Both the position numbers and the translations under genes were made by a program. From contig NC_034412.1 of the NCBI RefSeq assembly GCF_002078875.1, positions 79,687,575 through 79,751,574 on the forward strand: a DNA stretch of 64,000 nucleotides, read 5' to 3'. The first letter of the stretch is position 1. The number at the start of each line of letters is the position of its first letter. Source of the stretch: Numida meleagris. Its lineage: Eukaryota > Chordata > Aves > Galliformes > Numididae. Of this stretch, positions 62,841 through 64,000 are shown in pieces. The notes under the pieces are model-generated. The model made no database searches and was not told the DNA's origin. It was given only the letters and a program-made list of their open reading frames with translations.

Positions 62841-64000
62841 AGGTTGCTCCAAAAGTAATGGAAATGATAACAGATACAATGTACATAATAACACTACTTG
62901 ATGAGCAAATTCACAGCTATAAAACACTTTTGCAACACAGTCACCACCATTAGCTATGTATTTTTGCCAGCAATGAACAAGAGCCTGTATGCCACACTCA
63001 AAAATCTGCACCAGTGGAGATGTTTGCAGCTGCTAGGAAGGCATTGTTACTAGGACACTGTTGCCCACGCAGTCTGTTTTTCATCAGCATAAACAGATGG
63101 AAGACTGAAGGAGTCAAATCTGGATTATACAGTGGGTGTGGTAGGACAGTCCAGCCAAGACTGGCAATCTGCTCCATGGTCTTCAAACTGGTACGGCCTG
63201 GCATTACCGTGTTGCAAAACAAAGGTTGTCTTTTTCTCTGGCCTGACTCTGGAAGTTCAGCTTAGTCAGCTTTGTGATGCAGTGGTCAGAGTTGGTGGTT
63301 TGTTCAGCTACCACGAAACCCAAAAGGATCTCCCCTTTCCTATCCCAGAAGTCAGTGCTTTACCTGCTGAGGGCTGTCTTGAACTTTCTCTTCAGTGGAG
63401 AATTCAAATGTCACCACTCCATGGACTGCTGTTTTGACTCAGGCTTGTAGTGGTAACACCATGTCTCATCACTGGCAATGGTGTGATCCAGGAAACTGTT
63501 ACCTTCAGCCACCTTTTGGTTTAATAGGTCCCAACAAACTTGCAAACAGTGTTTTTTCAGTTCCGGTATGAGTATTCACAGGACCTGGCACAAAGCTTGT
63601 GATATTTCAATGTTGTCACAGTTTCCAACACACTGAAGCCAACACTTAGCTACACACACAGTTGCCTGGACACAAACCACCTATACACGCCGATGAGCTG
63701 ATGGAGACACTCTCCATTCTTTGGTGCGCACAACCATCAAGAACATGATTTGTCCTACACATCACTGTCACCACTGCTGAAACACTCCACCCATCATCTC
63801 ACTGTGCTGACATCCATTGTTCAGTCTCCATAAACATTCAGCAAGAGCTGATGAATCTCTGTCAGTGCCAATTTTTCCACATAGCAGAATTCAATGACAC
63901 ACCTTTGCTTCATATACACTTCCACGTCAGACGCCACTTCCATGTCAGACTGCCCCTCTGCTGCCATCTGTCACACGGCAACAAAACATAACGGAACATC
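62841..64000 (-). mobile_element. Degenerate mariner transposon (Galluhop-like), cut by window edge
   Basis: Starts at a terminal-repeat-like aggttgctccaaaagtaatg. On the - strand the remnant encodes LGWTVLPHPLYNPDLTPSVFHLF (62998-63222 region), corresponding to the mariner transposase catalytic stretch 'HPPYSPDLAPSDYHLF'. The reading frame is broken throughout, with no ORF over about 75 codons in the correct sense, so it is not active. The 5' end of the element lies beyond 64000. A second fragment of the same family is at 2462-2642. Confidence 0.88.

Larger units (their letters stand above)
59568..64000 (-). other. RBPJ: RBPJ 5' intronic region (first exon not found)
   Basis: Sequence upstream of the first common RBPJ exon. 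The exon phase requires an upstream exon that supplies two bases of a Gly or Arg codon, as in known mammalian isoforms, but I find no convincing one. It contains a CpG-rich patch, a CR1 and a mariner copy, listed separately. Confidence 0.6.

Noticed and set aside
63014..63437. + strand ORFs of 83 and 101 codons near the right end
   Set aside because: They are antisense shadows of the mariner transposase remnant.

Overview
This is an intron-rich vertebrate window, and the repeats identify it as a bird, probably a galliform. It contains about ten CR1 LINE fragments, several ending in the typical ATTCTATGA-like 3' tail, and a mariner-type DNA transposon resembling chicken Galluhop. Two protein-coding genes can be read exon by exon. 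CCKAR (cholecystokinin type A receptor) is complete on the + strand, with 5 coding exons, GT-AG introns and 429 residues. RBPJ (CSL, the DNA-binding effector of Notch signalling) is on the - strand. Its ten downstream coding exons are present and encode 480 residues from the conserved KFGERP stretch to the stop. Its short alternative first exon(s) lie beyond the right edge or are not recognisable. All exon phases in both genes close without a frameshift.

Layout. 1-14.1 kb: non-coding flank upstream of CCKAR, with a mariner fragment, CR1 pieces, an old CR1/L3-like LINE piece and a GGAAG microsatellite. 14.2-20.8 kb: CCKAR with its leader and 3' end. 20.8-31.6 kb: intergenic space between the two convergent genes, with one CR1. 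31.6-35.5 kb: probable long RBPJ 3' UTR. 35.5-59.6 kb: RBPJ coding exons, with introns that hold most of the CR1 copies. 59.6-64 kb: RBPJ 5' intronic sequence, with a CpG-rich patch, a CR1 and a degenerate mariner copy cut by the window edge.

The tail-to-tail RBPJ/CCKAR arrangement matches the order on human chromosome 4p15, so this is conserved synteny. The genes are neighbours but have unrelated functions: CCKAR is a Gq-coupled gut/brain peptide receptor and RBPJ is a nuclear transcription factor. I found no CRISPR array, operon, RNA gene or novel defence-like system. The less ordinary observations are repeat-derived structures in RBPJ introns, a possible LTR remnant, a possible upstream ORF in the CCKAR leader, and candidate regulatory patches.
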